NCBI GenBank assembly: GCA_030407085.1
Contig: CM059586.1
Location: 32,103,501 to 32,167,500, forward strand
DNA: 64,000 nucleotides
DNA from: Trichopria drosophilae
Taxonomy: Eukaryota > Arthropoda > Insecta > Hymenoptera > Diapriidae
Direction: 5' to 3'
This document shows, piece by piece, positions 32,464 to 44,370 of this stretch; within the stretch, counting starts at the first letter, position 1, and every line of letters begins with the position of its first letter. The position numbers and the translations under genes were made by a program. The notes under the pieces are model-generated. The model saw only the letters and a program-made list of their open reading frames with translations. It was not told the DNA's origin and searched no databases.

Positions 32464-32532
32464 ATGAGGCACACGAACTGCCGATTAATCAGAGAACCTT
32501 TGCATTGTAAAATCTCTGTGATAAAAGTTTGA
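32464..32532 (+). other. 22-codon upstream ORF in the C/EBP leader
   Basis: ATG at 32464, stop TGA at 32530-32532, ending about 100 bases before the main start. It would lie in the leader for either of the more distal candidate start sites. Confidence 0.4.
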
Positions 32533-32621
32533 GCTTGAGGAGATTCGTGAAACGTCGACCTCGAATATCGAGCACGTGGGTGTTGCGCCGAGCGCGTATA
32601 TAGGACATACTGTTATTTGTG

Positions 32622-32630
32622 ATGCGTTAG
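32622..32630 (+). promoter_or_regulatory. Two-codon uORF immediately before the C/EBP start
   Basis: ATG-CGT-TAG at 32622-32630 is followed by six bases and then the main ATG at 32637, all within 'ATGCGTTAGTGCGCGATGG'. It is in frame with the CDS and so also closes the main frame upstream. Vertebrate C/EBP alpha and beta mRNAs have a very short uORF ending a few bases before the main start that sets isoform ratios. This resembles that layout. Confidence 0.6.
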
Positions 32631-32636
32631 TGCGCG

Positions 32637-33659
32637 ATGGATTCACCAGTCATGTATGACACGGCGGCCCATCAAGGCGGCCATCAGTTGCAAGGACCCG
32701 ACCTCAAGAAACCGAACCAGGTTCTTGGCGGTAACAACAATAACAATTCGGCTCTGCAGGTGAACCATAACCAGCAGGGTAATCCCACCATGGTGAGCAA
32801 AGTTTCAGCCAGCAAGGCAAGTTTGCATCAGCAATACGCCGAACACTGCGCTGCTGCTGGTGAACTGACGGATCTCAACACCCCCGAGATCTCTTTGGAC
32901 TTGCAGCATCTTATCGATGATTCGCACTTCAACGATGGTCTTTTGGATATGCTGGGAACCGGCAATGGATCGGCCAAACCACACTCCCGAACTCCAAATT
33001 ATCCGCGAACGGCATTGGCATACATGCCTCAGCCAGTACACAGCGCGGCGAGTTATCACCAGAGCAGTAACAGCTGTAGTGATAGTAATAGTTCAAGTTC
33101 GGAATCACCCAGTATCAAAGAGGAACCTCTCGATCCGGCAGACTATCGGCGACACTGCCAGCCCTACACTCCTACTGGGTACAATCCGGCTAGTGGCTCG
33201 TTCGCCAACGGTGGCCCGACCTTTACAACCTTAACTCCGTCCACGGTACCAAACGGTCACCCTGTTCACCAGCAGCAACAGCAACAGCGTGCTGGCATGA
33301 AACCGGTGATAGCTCACCAACATCATGCAGCAGCCGCTGCAGCAGTCGCCAGGAAACAATCCAAGTGCGTAGATAAAGCTAGCGACGAATACCGAAGACG
33401 AAGAGAGCGCAACAATATTGCCGTCAGGAAAAGTCGCGAGAAGGCCAAAGTACGGTCCAGGGAGACCGAGGAGAAAGTAAAGCACCTTGTCAAGGATAAT
33501 GATCTTCTAAAGAAGAGGATTGAATTACTGACCGAGGAACTCAGCGTCCTTAGATCACTCTTCAGCAGTGTTGGCGTCGTCCCTGAACAACTGCACCGCG
33601 AAATATCTAGGCATCTAGATCAGTTCCAGCAACATACAGGTGCACCTTTGAGTATGTAG
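32637..33659 (+). CDS. C/EBP bZIP transcription factor (slow border cells type), intronless
   Basis: A single 340-codon exon, closed upstream by an in-frame TAG at 32628. Residues 84-106, [20 protein letters not shown] plus DML, match the activation segment of vertebrate C/EBPs ([20 protein letters not shown]). SIKEEPLDP (159-167) is a SUMO-acceptor consensus (I160-K161-E162-E163), as in C/EBP regulatory domains. Low-complexity runs follow: glutamines 212-217 and alanines 231-236. The basic region is at 247-275 with [16 protein letters not shown] (256-271), the C/EBP family signature. The leucine zipper has L284, L291, L298 and L305 at exact seven-residue spacing. C/EBPs act as nuclear dimers; the fly member slbo drives border-cell migration. 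Later in-frame starts at M52 (CCACCATGG context) and M221 could give shorter forms. I am confident of the family; orthology to slbo is likely, so no gene symbol is assigned. Confidence 0.97.
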   Translation: MDSPVMYDTAAHQGGHQLQGPDLKKPNQVLGGNNNNNSALQVNHNQQGNPTMVSKVSASKASLHQQYAEHCAAAGELTDLNTPEISLDLQHLIDDSHFNDGLLDMLGTGNGSAKPHSRTPNYPRTALAYMPQPVHSAASYHQSSNSCSDSNSSSSESPSIKEEPLDPADYRRHCQPYTPTGYNPASGSFANGGPTFTTLTPSTVPNGHPVHQQQQQQRAGMKPVIAHQHHAAAAAAVARKQSKCVDKASDEYRRRRERNNIAVRKSREKAKVRSRETEEKVKHLVKDNDLLKKRIELLTEELSVLRSLFSSVGVVPEQLHREISRHLDQFQQHTGAPLSM

Positions 33660-35992
33660 CAAACCCAACAAGATTCTGCTATCGTTGCTGATACAGATTC
33701 TTTGAAGCAGTTGGAAGACCTTCCGCAAGAATTCAATACTACATGCCTCCAGCATCTTGCAAGGTTGCGTTGTGGCCCGGAAAAAAGAGACGGACCTATT
33801 TACTGTCTTAGAATTTGAATCTGGGTCCGGAAGGGCTTTATATGAATCTTAAGGTATGAACTTGAGGTTAGGTACAGACGTCGAGTAAGTGCACTCGAGA
33901 GTGAGAAAGAGGGCAGGCGTGATAATACGAGAGGGGAGTGATTGAAAAAAATATGTAGCTGTACGAATGAGTATGAAAACTGCGAGAAAGACATCGAGCG
34001 AGAGAAAATACGTGCGCGAGTGAAAGATAGAGGAAAATTGTAGAATGGAAAATAATGCTGCTATTTTTTGTAACGAACGATTCTGAGAAAATCTTCGGGG
34101 TCCGAATGACACACATTTTTGATTTAATATAATGTAATTTATTATGAACGCTATTATGTGATCTCCCCGTAACACTTGGACAGTCATGACGAAGAATAGT
34201 AAAAATAAAAGACCCGCAACGCTGTCGAAATGTTTGACGGAGGTCAACTTTCGACGGATCTCTATAGAGATATTCTTGTAGTTTTTACCAGTTTCGTATC
34301 ATTTCTTGTATAGCATCGTCGATATCGCGCTCGTCGACTAAAAAGATACGCGTTATACCTCTAACTTTCCATTTGAGTTCTATTCTGTTCGTATCAATAA
34401 AACACATGAAGAGTATACTCGCATTCGAGGGGATGTCAGGAATACGTACGGTTAAAAGAGAAACTGTATTCGTACACATACAGCAAAAGGAAGGACTCCC
34501 AAAAGACAACGCTGTTCGTAGGCGTTCAAACTCGGTTACGACGTTACCATTTAGTTACGGCTATAACTGTATTTCTTAAGTTAATTCACCGACCCCTCTT
34601 GTTATTAAAAGTAACCCTGTCCTCGTAAGGGCGGAAGGTGGATCTACAAGTAGATCTGCCTGATGTCGTCTTCCTTTCGCACACAATGATCACCTTCCGT
34701 CTGACTCATGTTCGGCTATTTTTCATCGTTACTTTCTAGACTAAACGTCACAGAGTTCGCGAAGCGAACGCGAGCTCTTGTAACTTGTACATTTTAAAAA
34801 TCTGATGATAATAATCAACGATGCACGTTAAGTAGCGGTAATTTAATGTATTTTTTTTCGAGAGGTGACAGGATAACACGAATTGAGAGAAACAGGACAA
34901 TAATGTAAGCGCGTGTAAAACATGCGTTCACCTGGTATCGACACTGCGACTGAATTTGGAGGTTGGATCGCATACGGATCACCTACGGGATGATCTGAAA
35001 AATGATCAATTTTTTAAATCAATGACTATTTGGAACATTGACTCTAGGCCGGTATTGGTCTGACCTCGAACTTTCAGCAATTGCAATCGCATTGTCGTAC
35101 TTAAGTTTTTAGAGAGATTTATGTATGCGCGTTCGTTTAACAGGCTGGATCCGAAATCCGCCAGTGTTACCATCAGGGACCAGCTTAAGTCCCGATATTC
35201 AGTTACCGAAAACTTCACGGGAATGCGTGAAGTGGGCATCATTGTTCGTTCGATTGTTGTTTGTTGTATACGAGCGAGTGAGATTATATTTTGATAATAT
35301 TAATAATTCTAACTACATATATATACATATACTGGGTGAATTCTCAAAACCGAACATAGGACATCCCCTCAAAAGGGATAAATTTAAGATATCATTTGCT
35401 CTTACTGTTCTTTACCGAACTAACCCATGGTTTATAAATACTTAATTGCATTTCCTTGCTTGATCTTGTGCAGTGTAGTGTCTGTAAATAAAATTTTATT
35501 ATTGTAATAATTGATCTTGTGTGCAGATTGTAACTTGATTCCACTTTTGGGAGTGGTTTATGGCTTGTAAAATTGTCATTTCTCAACATTTGCAAACTGC
35601 AACAACTCTCATGAGCATGTAATGGAATGTTTTGCACCCCGCCGAAGATAAACAACGAAATCAATCATACATGTTAACTCACGAGAGGATTTTACTTAAT
35701 TCTGTCCCATGTTCGGTCTTAAAGATGTCACCCTGTATATATAAATTAGCGTAAAAATCGAGAATGAATTCTATACTATGTATATTATGTCCGTATATGT
35801 ATATATGTGTATGCCACGCTCACATATGTAAGTGTATATGAAATTGTGAAGTTGATCGAATAAAAGGACAGATTCGCGCACGCGTTGTTGCCGAACAAAA
35901 AGAGCATGCGTGCTATACCACGAATGAGAATATGATAACGACGACGCATGCTGGGTACGATATTACCTTCCACGCTTGTCATCTTGTCTATT
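33660..35992 (+). other. Long 3' UTR / downstream region of the C/EBP gene
   Basis: GC-balanced sequence continues for ~2.3 kb with no further exon-like frame, then gives way to AT-rich DNA just after 36000. Possible poly(A) signals are at about 34396, 35486 (inside the MITE), 35857 and 35993. The apparent frames on both strands lack recognisable domains. The true 3' end is not known from sequence. Confidence 0.5.
35330..35737. mobile_element. TA-flanked MITE in the C/EBP 3' region
   Basis: TA at 35330-35331 and 35736-35737 flank a 404-bp element. The ends are 'CTGGGTGAATTCTCAAAACC' and the inverted 'CAGGGTGACATCTTTAAGAC', and the similarity continues through 'CGAACATAGGACA' for ~34 bp. A poly(A)-like AATAAA lies inside at about 35486. 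Assignment to Tc1/mariner rests on the TA duplication. Confidence 0.75.
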
Positions 35993-35998
35993 AATAAA
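35993..35998 (+). terminator. Candidate distal poly(A) signal of the C/EBP gene
   Basis: AATAAA at the boundary where composition falls back to AT-rich, followed by 'GCTGTGTTAGT' about 35 bases later. Confidence 0.45.
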
Positions 35999-36252
35999 TA
36001 TATTTTGATAGAAAATTCATCTGCAATGCTGTGTTAGTATCTTCTTATTTCACGATTCCTCATCCCTATTTTTCCTTTTATGGTATTTTTAAAAAAATTT
36101 CATATGATTATCATGATGTTGGTTATTGTTAACATAAAAGTTAATGGGATATGTAAATAAATTTTCTTATACTGATTATAAATATTTTTATATTCAAGAC
36201 ACGGAAACGTTAGATCGTCAGTCATCAATACCAAAAAGATAATATTAAACCC

Positions 36253-36268
36253 AAGTAAATATTTACTT
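36253..36268. repeat. 16-bp palindrome AAGTAAATATTTACTT (first of three perfect copies)
   Basis: The identical palindrome occurs at 38571-38586 and 38654-38669, with imperfect versions near 31243 and elsewhere. It may be the terminus of a small AT-rich element family. Confidence 0.6.
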
Positions 36269-36269
36269 A

Positions 36270-39200
36270 TATCTTCACAAATAAATATTATTCTAAAGTG
36301 GATAAAGATTGTTCTGTCGTAGAACAATATTTACTTGCTAGTCAAACAAATATTTTCCAGAATGATCATAGTTTTTATAATGTAAAAAAACGCAATAGTT
36401 ATTTATGTCGATGGGCAAAATGCATCTATATTTAGTCTGGTATCAGTACCATATTTGACATTTGTAAATAAGATCAACATAGTTAAGGAACATACGAGAA
36501 TGATGATGAAGATAATGTCAATGCTGACGACTATTATTGATAGGTGATAATAGTGGGCTGATGATATTTACGAGTAATGTTTGGTAAGACTATTGATCAG
36601 GTGTAATAATAAGTACACTGACTAGTTAGTCGTTCGTATGTAAACATAAGGATTAAATCACGTGCTAAAATTCTGAATACACATTAATCTACTGCGGGTA
36701 GTAGTGAAACGGTTAATTATCATCCAGTTTCTATGTGGGTCATCCGGTAAAAAAAATGAAAGTCTTAAATCTATCAATCAAATTGACTAAGAACATTTTT
36801 ATGGATGGGGCATCTGTCCTGAACTAGGAGGAATAGTTTCTGAATATTGCAAATTTACGAAGAATAATTTCTAGAAAAGTAAACAAGTTACAGTCTAACT
36901 TAAATGTAATTTTCACGTATCTAAGTGATGTTTATCTTTAATTAAAAGTTAATTTGTCAATATAAGATATATCTAATTTGCACGATTGAGTAATTAGCGT
37001 ATAATATGTGAAGAATAATGAACGGGATGAGGTTTAAATATTCGGAGTCTTGTTTAGTACCTTCTCGATACCTTTCGTCAGAGAAAGAATTTGCTAGTTA
37101 ATTTTGAGAAATTATTTCAATGGACATTTTTTTGTGATTATTGCTAAATAATCCTTATCTATCGTGTTTGCAAAATATTCTACACGAATTCTGCAAAACA
37201 CTTTTTTATTTTACTCACTTCAGATAAAATAATACGAAAAGTATTAAGGATTAACTAAATCATGATTATGGCTTATTAAATACCGCAGATAGATAAATGT
37301 GAGGGTATCGCAAGAAAAGTAAATTAATTTTTTAAAATGTTCGGACTAACTCTTGTTTATTTTCTTTCACTTTAATCGATTCCCTTATCAAATATAGTTT
37401 TTTTATATTTCAAATTTGATTATGGAATACAACAAATATGATGAAATTCGTAATACCTCTAATGATGTCGGCACGTGTTTATTTCTAACGCCTTTTCGAT
37501 CACAATTTAATTATGAATCGAGTCTTTAAATCTGTTTTGATAAAAGAGAAAGAAATACGTCAATCTAAGTCAGGTGATGTTATATTTTTGTTTGTATTAT
37601 AATTGTAGTCATATCCAAATTGTTGGACTGATATAATAGAACATTTTTTCGAGGAATTTTTGGTAAATCATTTTGAAAGTTGGTTCGGTGCACGATGTGT
37701 ATATAGCGTATCTGATAAAAAGGTAACGGGGCCGATACGGGAGAACCGACAAAAATAAACGGGTCTCGTGCTCTAAACCATCAAGGGACCTTAAATCACC
37801 GTTATAATGGTTGTCTATTGTGAATGATACTTGAGACTATCTTCACGAGGTAACCCTTAAAACAAGAATTTTAAAAATTCGAAGATAATGATACGTATGA
37901 GAATGAAAAGTATTCTTTTGTTACAGTAATTATTGTAATGTATACTTATGTTTCTTCTCTAAATTTGAACTATTAATTCGTAAGAAAATAGTAAATGGGA
38001 AAATCGCATTACTCTATTTATTATGAAAATACATAATTTAACTACTTTTTGTATTAAAAGTTTTTACTATTATAAAATAATTCCATTAACTATTTTCTTT
38101 CTCTCTGTGTAGTAATCCATTTCTTATTTTAAATTAGTACATTTTTTATCATTCAGATTTAGAAAGTTGTTTTTAATTTAATTTAAGCATTACGCTTGAA
38201 TAACATTTTTAAAAAATTTCTTATTTTTTCATTTTTTTTTCTCTAAACTTACACTTCTAAAAAAGTACTGTAAATACTATAGTCTACGAGTTACGATCGT
38301 TTCAAAGAATAGTTTTTTTTTGTAAACTATTGTATTATTTTTTACAAATGTTTTCGGAATATTCCTGAAAGAACTGGCGATATTGACGCATATGATAAGA
38401 CGCGGTACTGAAAAATTAATGGGCGTATCGAAGATGTTTTATGAATTTTTGAAAAATTCAAGAGAAAAATGGATGATATGAAAAATGAAAAATGGTTAAA
38501 TTTAAGGAGTAGGTTAATTAATACACTAAAAGAACAATTTTGTTAATTTAAGTAAAATTGGAATAGTAGCAAGTAAATATTTACTTTAAAGAAGAAAATA
38601 ATTTTCTAAACCAAATAAGATTTCTTAAAAATAAGAAAATATATTGTTAATTTAAGTAAATATTTACTTGAATGTCAGAATTTTTTGTTAGGGAGCGAAA
38701 CATATTTTTAAATTTTACATCTATTTTTAAAAATATTTTGAAGAAATCTGTAGAAAATCGTTGGACCGTAATTTATACAAATCCTTTTAATAGTAAAATA
38801 ATTAAGATCTAACACTGATTGATTTTATGTGTTCATTACTGCAGATATTAAAATCTGTGAAATGTATATCTTTTCTTGTACAAGTTTTTGTATGACTGTT
38901 GTTTATTCATAAATGAAGAAATAAATACTAAAATTCTAGTTATAATCAGTATGCTTTATGTCAAATGTTTTTCTGATTATATCGTGGAGAAAAAAAATTA
39001 ATTAAAAAAGTCTTCTTTTTCTGAAGATTTATGTTTTACCTTAAGAATTAAAAATTTAGAATTTTGTTAAATTTATACTGTTTACATTCCTTAAAAATAA
39101 TCAGTTTTTCGTATTTGCATCAATGTAGAAACGCAAGTAGAAAAAGATAGTATAACTCCAAAAAAGGAATGACAACATAAAATGTGCATTATTGAAGTGA

Positions 39201-40794
39201 TTTATTGTTAATAATTATATAAATTTAATAAAATTTTCAAAGAATGTGCATGGATAAGGGGTAAGAAGGAAAATGTTATTTCAATATAAATATTCCATGT
39301 ATTGCTTTCATATAGTTGTCACGATAAAGTTAAATATTTAAGAATACACTAATGCTTCAGGTGAAAAACTATTTGCTGCATAAAAAATTAAGGAACTTTT
39401 CTGAAATCAAGGATATCAGAACACGTCAAGAATTGATGAAAACTCACAACAAAAATGACTGTCGTGTCGAGAAATTATATTTGAAATTATTCAAAACCAA
39501 TAAAAAATTATTAAAAACCTGTCATTTTTATGATATTTGTTATTTTGAAAAATATAGAATATTTTTGTGCAAAAATAATTATTAAAACATAAAACTTGAT
39601 GTCGATAAACATTACACAGAGGAAAAGTTGTCATGGAAATTTTTAATATACCATGTGGTTATTTTCCATTATGGTTAGGTACTATGTAATGTTCAAATTT
39701 CTTATGTAACCCATTGGTGTTCACTAATAAATTGTTCATTGCTATTATCTTTTATAGTCAATTTGGGCGTTGTTAAAATAAGTAAGTGAATATCTCTATA
39801 TTAATTTTGCCACAATCTTGGATTCGTGTGAAATCTTACAATTTTTTTCTGGTAAATCTTTCTATACAGAAGAATTTACAATACTGTTAAATAAAAGGTA
39901 AAACAAATTGTAAGAATTAATACTCAAAAGTATGCTCTAACCAACGCAAAATTTCGATCTTACGCGATATAAATTTTCTGTAAAACTTGAGTATTTCAGT
40001 TATTTTGGGAACAGACTTACATAATAGAGAAAATTTTCATTACTTCTTGTAAAAATTGCTAGATTTTTTTTTCAATTGTTACAGTCAGAATAGTAAACAT
40101 TCCTAGAACTTGTAGTCTGCGGAAAACTTTTTGTTTCCATTTGCTGTTTCATTTCGGTACGAAACCAGATTTTTTAATAATATTCAACATTTTGTGGATT
40201 TCCGAATTGAGCAGATTGTTTCATTACTTTATTGAAATGTAGAATAATTTGACATTAAGCCCCGCCAGTTGTAACGGGTTAGTTTTGTCGTCTTGGTTCG
40301 TTGCAAATTGTAATAGCTTATTTAATACGTACACTTTCTGTATAAAACGACTTGAAATACGATGACTAGAAACATTTTTATGACGTTCATAAATCACTTC
40401 GCTGGGGACTATAATGTACTGAATTTTTTTAATTCGTAATAAGGAATTTGTAGAATTTTTCACTTTATTTAATCGAATATGCTGGGCGATAGACTATGTA
40501 TATATAACACTTTAATAAAAATATTTAATTTTGTGAGGTGCAAAATATAAATTAATTTAAAAAACAGCAATTGAAAGTGGATTTTAATGAAAAGTACCGA
40601 TGATGCAAAGAGATAAAAAATGTGATAAATAAACATTACTTTGACTGAAATGCCGTTAGTGTTTAGAATGGCTTCTGTGATATGCAACTTTTTCAATAGT
40701 TATACACTGAGAAATTTTCCTGAAAAAATGAATTGTTTACATTTTAATAAAATAATCTGAATACTTTGCTAGAATGAGAACATTTTCCGAATAA
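36270..40794. other. Gene-poor AT-rich DNA
   Basis: No supported gene. The best frame (39352-39585, 77 codons) is lysine- and asparagine-rich and looks AT-driven. A GC-balanced patch at about 37670-37860 ('GTAACGGGGCCGATACGGGA') stands out and may be a conserved non-coding element. Confidence 0.4.
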
Positions 40795-41680
40795 TCCCTG
40801 ATAGAAAAAATGAGCAGTTTAATTGGGCATTCATCAGAATCTGGCCAGTTTAGATGCTAATAGTTCTTTAATCCTTATTGACCCAATTTGTCCGTTTTTG
40901 TCGCCAATTTTAATCACGGACAACTTTGTTATTTACGCTTAAAAAATTCTGAATCTTTGTGGGCGCGTATTTTCAAGTGTGCTCTTTCAGAATCTGGCTC
41001 GAAAATTTTGAAAAAACACAAAAACTCCGACGCAAAATGTCAAAATAATATAGTTATACACGTAAAAAATGCATTTTTAATCATAGAGGGGTTGTGCGAC
41101 CATATCTTAAATGAATGGAAAATATGATGAATACTATGCGACTTCCGGTCTTCCTCCCTAAAACTATCAATAATGGATAGACATTATTTTATAACTTTGT
41201 CATAAGCATTGTCTTTAGTATGTGATAGTATAAAAGCCGCTTTTATTTCTTTATAGAACTTAACTTATTTCGGTTTTTATCTGGATTAAATTCTGTCCAG
41301 AAAATTTGAGAAGAAATGGCCAGTTATTCAATATTTCTTCTCATACTAGAATTTACTATCCAGATTTTATCCATTTTAACTATTTGAACATATTTATAAG
41401 GAATGCATAAAATAACTATCAAAAGTTAATGTTACATAAATTCGTGATTTTTTAATTAATTTAATTATAATAACAGCAAATATCTCCGGAATTTGTGACA
41501 CTAATTTAATTTTTCGCACAGATACCAGCTAACTATCTAGCAATAATCTTCCAGTTCATAGTTGAATGTGCTTTACATTACCACAGGAAAACCATCTAGA
41601 AATGTTGCCTAAAATCTGGCCAGAAAGTATGTAAAATAGACATAAACTGGGCAAAAACTGCTGTATTTTTCTACCAGGGA
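40795..41680. mobile_element. ~886-bp MITE with TCCCTGRTAGAAA ends
   Basis: The left end 'TCCCTGATAGAAAAAATGAG' and right end 'TTTTTCTACCAGGGA' are inverted. The similarity continues through 'GCAGTTT..GGGCA' and 'TCTGGCCAG' on each side. A 79-codon frame inside has no recognised domain. A short relative lies at 42560-42678. Confidence 0.65.
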
Positions 41681-42559
41681 TGTAGGAAATATCTGCATTT
41701 TATGAATAACCCTTGAAATTACACAGTATTTTTTGTTTGCAAACACGCATTAACACATAAATTACAAAATTAAAATCAACAAATTATTTTGAACATCATT
41801 TTCATATTAAAAAATTGTACATACATTTTTCGCGTTTAGTCAAATTTTATTCAAACTGCTATATTAAAGTAATACTTTTGAAGTTATCGACGGCAATCCC
41901 GATATTACCGATTCACAGAATAATATAAATCATTGAAAGTAAAGAGTAAGATACTGTAAAGCAGATATAGAAATATAAATACTTGTGATTTTGCTAATTT
42001 CATTCGACTAATCAGCAATTGCATTTATCTCTTGGATTTATAATTTATGGAAAAATATCTTTGAATCGATAATTAACTATTAATGGAGTTAAATTTCCAT
42101 TCGTAAACATCACAATTTAAATACGTGATGTTAAAAACCAGTAGTTGTATGGAAAAGTATTTTAAAAATAATTAAATTAAATCAGCATATTTTACGGAAT
42201 TGCCAGATTATGTATCTAATGTAAGATATTTAATGCAACAATATTGACATAGACTTATTTTATTTTAAATTATTTTCTTAAATTAAAAAATATTATATTA
42301 TTAAAACGCGGTAACTTTAGTGTTTATTTATTTATTAATTATTAGTTTGGACTATGGTATAAAGATAGACAAACGATTATTTCACGTATTTGTTTAGTTT
42401 TTATTTTATTATGTCAGTAAAATGCGGACGTGCATTAGGTTCTTAGCAATTGTATATTATTAAGAAATGTAATATTCATTATTAAATTCAGTTATGTGGT
42501 CACATTTAGCAAAATTTGTCCTTTAATGACTGTGTTGATTACAATCGTCATGTACGAAA
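41681..42559. other. AT-rich DNA, no gene seen
   Basis: No supported feature. Confidence 0.4.
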
Positions 42560-42678
42560 CCCTGGTAGAAATCTGCCTAGTTTGGTGTTGTATTACACAC
42601 ATTCAGTATACCTCTAACATGGGAAATAACTATGGTGTCCAGTAACGATCTAAAAACGGGACTCATTTTCTACCAAGG
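42560..42678. mobile_element. Short MITE, CCCTGGTAGAAAT family
   Basis: 'CCCTGGTAGAAATCTG' at the left and 'ATTTTCTACCAAGG' at the right form an inverted pair around ~90 bases. The terminus matches the larger element at 40795-41680. Confidence 0.55.
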
Positions 42679-42744
42679 ATAATATTTGTGCATATTAAAG
42701 CCAAGTACAGGCTTTCATAAATAAGTCATTATTTACATTTCATA

Positions 42745-43030
42745 GATTTTTAAATTAATATATTCTCTAACAGTTTTGGTTTTTATCGGTCATATAAATA
42801 ATAAAAATTAAAAATGGTTGAGTTTAATGAAAATGTAAAAATTAGAGGAAGAGGAAAAAAACAAACAAGGGTTAATAATTTGGAGGTTTTTTTGTAATAT
42901 AAATAATAAATAAATATTTAGCAACGTTTTGATATTTAGCATTATTTAATTTCTAATAATACCATTTTTCATTTCTTTTATTTATATGACCGAAAAAAAA
43001 CAAAACTATTTAAGAATATATAAGTCTTTA
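42745..43030. repeat. Inverted copies of the repeat seen at 5.5 kb
   Basis: The left part ('CAGTTTTGGTTTTTATCGGT', then 'AATAATTTGGAGG') parallels 5505-5625. The right part, near 42985-43015, has 'TATGACCGAAAAAA' and 'AAAACTATTTAAG' in the opposite orientation. The hammerhead-like core is not retained. Confidence 0.5.
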
Positions 43031-43914
43031 TTCATGTGAATCTTGGGCGATTTTAGTATAATACAGGCGAAAGTATTTGTGATTACTTACTAATAAATTA
43101 CTGGTCGGATGTTATATAGTTTGTTGTCGAAATGACACCATGCTTCCAAAATATCAAAGAAATGTATGGTACTATAATAAAAAATTACAAAGATTATAAG
43201 ATAAATTATAAATCAATCGACGACTAATTAATCCAATGATGTAAGTGCATTGCTATGCAGTCAATGAAATAATTAGTTACAGCCTGAACCAATAAAATTA
43301 CATTTTTTAACTCGATTAAATAAGTTTCAAATATAGAATTGTTCTAATTAATCATTAAAAGATAGGTAAATTTGTATACAGTAGGATATTACCTGGGATA
43401 CAAAAATAATGTTATAGTTTAAATTGATTATCTATTGAACAAGCATTCCTTTACGTTTCAAGTTATTGAGATTGAGTCACCAATAATTCCAAAATAATTA
43501 TCTAAAATAATTGTAGCTAATGTTTTCTTGTTTATTGTGGTTATTGTATATCTTACGTATGTGTAATTTTCAAATTATTAAACGTACACAAACGAAAAAA
43601 TATAATATAAGGATTTTATGCTAGTAAAACAATACTGACATTAAGAATGCCGTAAATGTACTAATATTTTGCTTGCAGTAACAAGAGAAATTATGTAGAT
43701 GTTACTTTTCTTGTACAAGTAGCCAATGATTTCCCCGAGGAGAAAAAATTGTATTTATGTTTATTAATTTTTATATGATTCTTATATGCTGTTCGGGAGG
43801 AGTCCACAAACGAAAAGAAGTGGGTCGATTGAGTTGTTCTTGTATTAATTAAACTTTAAGTTCGTCACTATTATACACAAGTGTAACATGATTTTATTAT
43901 TGAATTTATATATT
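43031..43914. other. AT-rich DNA, no gene seen
   Basis: No supported feature. Confidence 0.4.
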
Positions 43915-44130
43915 AATCATTTTACGCATTGTTTTTATTTTACGTACATTGTATGTAAAAATGAATTTTACGCACACTGCATCAAAAAAGTTATTTATGT
44001 ACGTTTTTTCGGTGCGTAAAGTAAACTTGTGCGTAAAGTAAACTTTACGCACTCGATTATACTTTACGCACGAAAAAGCCGTACGTAAACAATATTTCGG
44101 CACACGTGTGTGTGTGTAAAGTTCTTTACG
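43915..44130. repeat. Array of TTTACGCA / TGCGTAAA motifs
   Basis: At least eight copies of 'TTTACGCA' or its complement occur in about 215 bases, in both orientations. The centre is palindromic: 'TTTTTTCGGTGCGTAAAGTA' (44004-44023) faces 'ACTTTACGCACGAAAAAG' (44051-44068). It probably derives from a MITE and has a relative at 24218-24269. Confidence 0.7.
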
Positions 44131-44159
44131 CATACGCCCTTGTATCGAAAACTACTATT

Positions 44160-44370
44160 TGAATACTCCGGGAGTAGAACTCTACTTTGCGCCCTGCAGT
44201 GAAATTTTCAGGCGCCAATTATCGAGCCCCACGCTCGACGTATTAAAATATATCGTATGGAACACTGGCAAAATAGTGATCTCCGACGAGTGCTGAGTTT
44301 GTCGCACGAGCGAAGCGAGAACTACAATCACATTTGCGCCCTCGTTACGTAATATATTATTTAAACATTG
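44160..44370. repeat. Dispersed repeat with 'ACTCCGGGAGTAGAACTC' and 'CGAGCGAAGCGAG'
   Basis: 'AATACTCCGGGAGTAGAACT' is followed by 'TTTGCGCCCTGCAGTGAA' and, later, 'ATATCGTATGGAACA'. The same blocks in the same order are at 46630-46725. The 92-codon minus-strand frame across it belongs to the repeat. Confidence 0.65.

Noticed and set aside
32805..33485. Frames of 84-105 codons overlapping the C/EBP CDS on both strands
   Set aside because: Shadows of the real coding frame, which has the bZIP signature and a closed upstream boundary.
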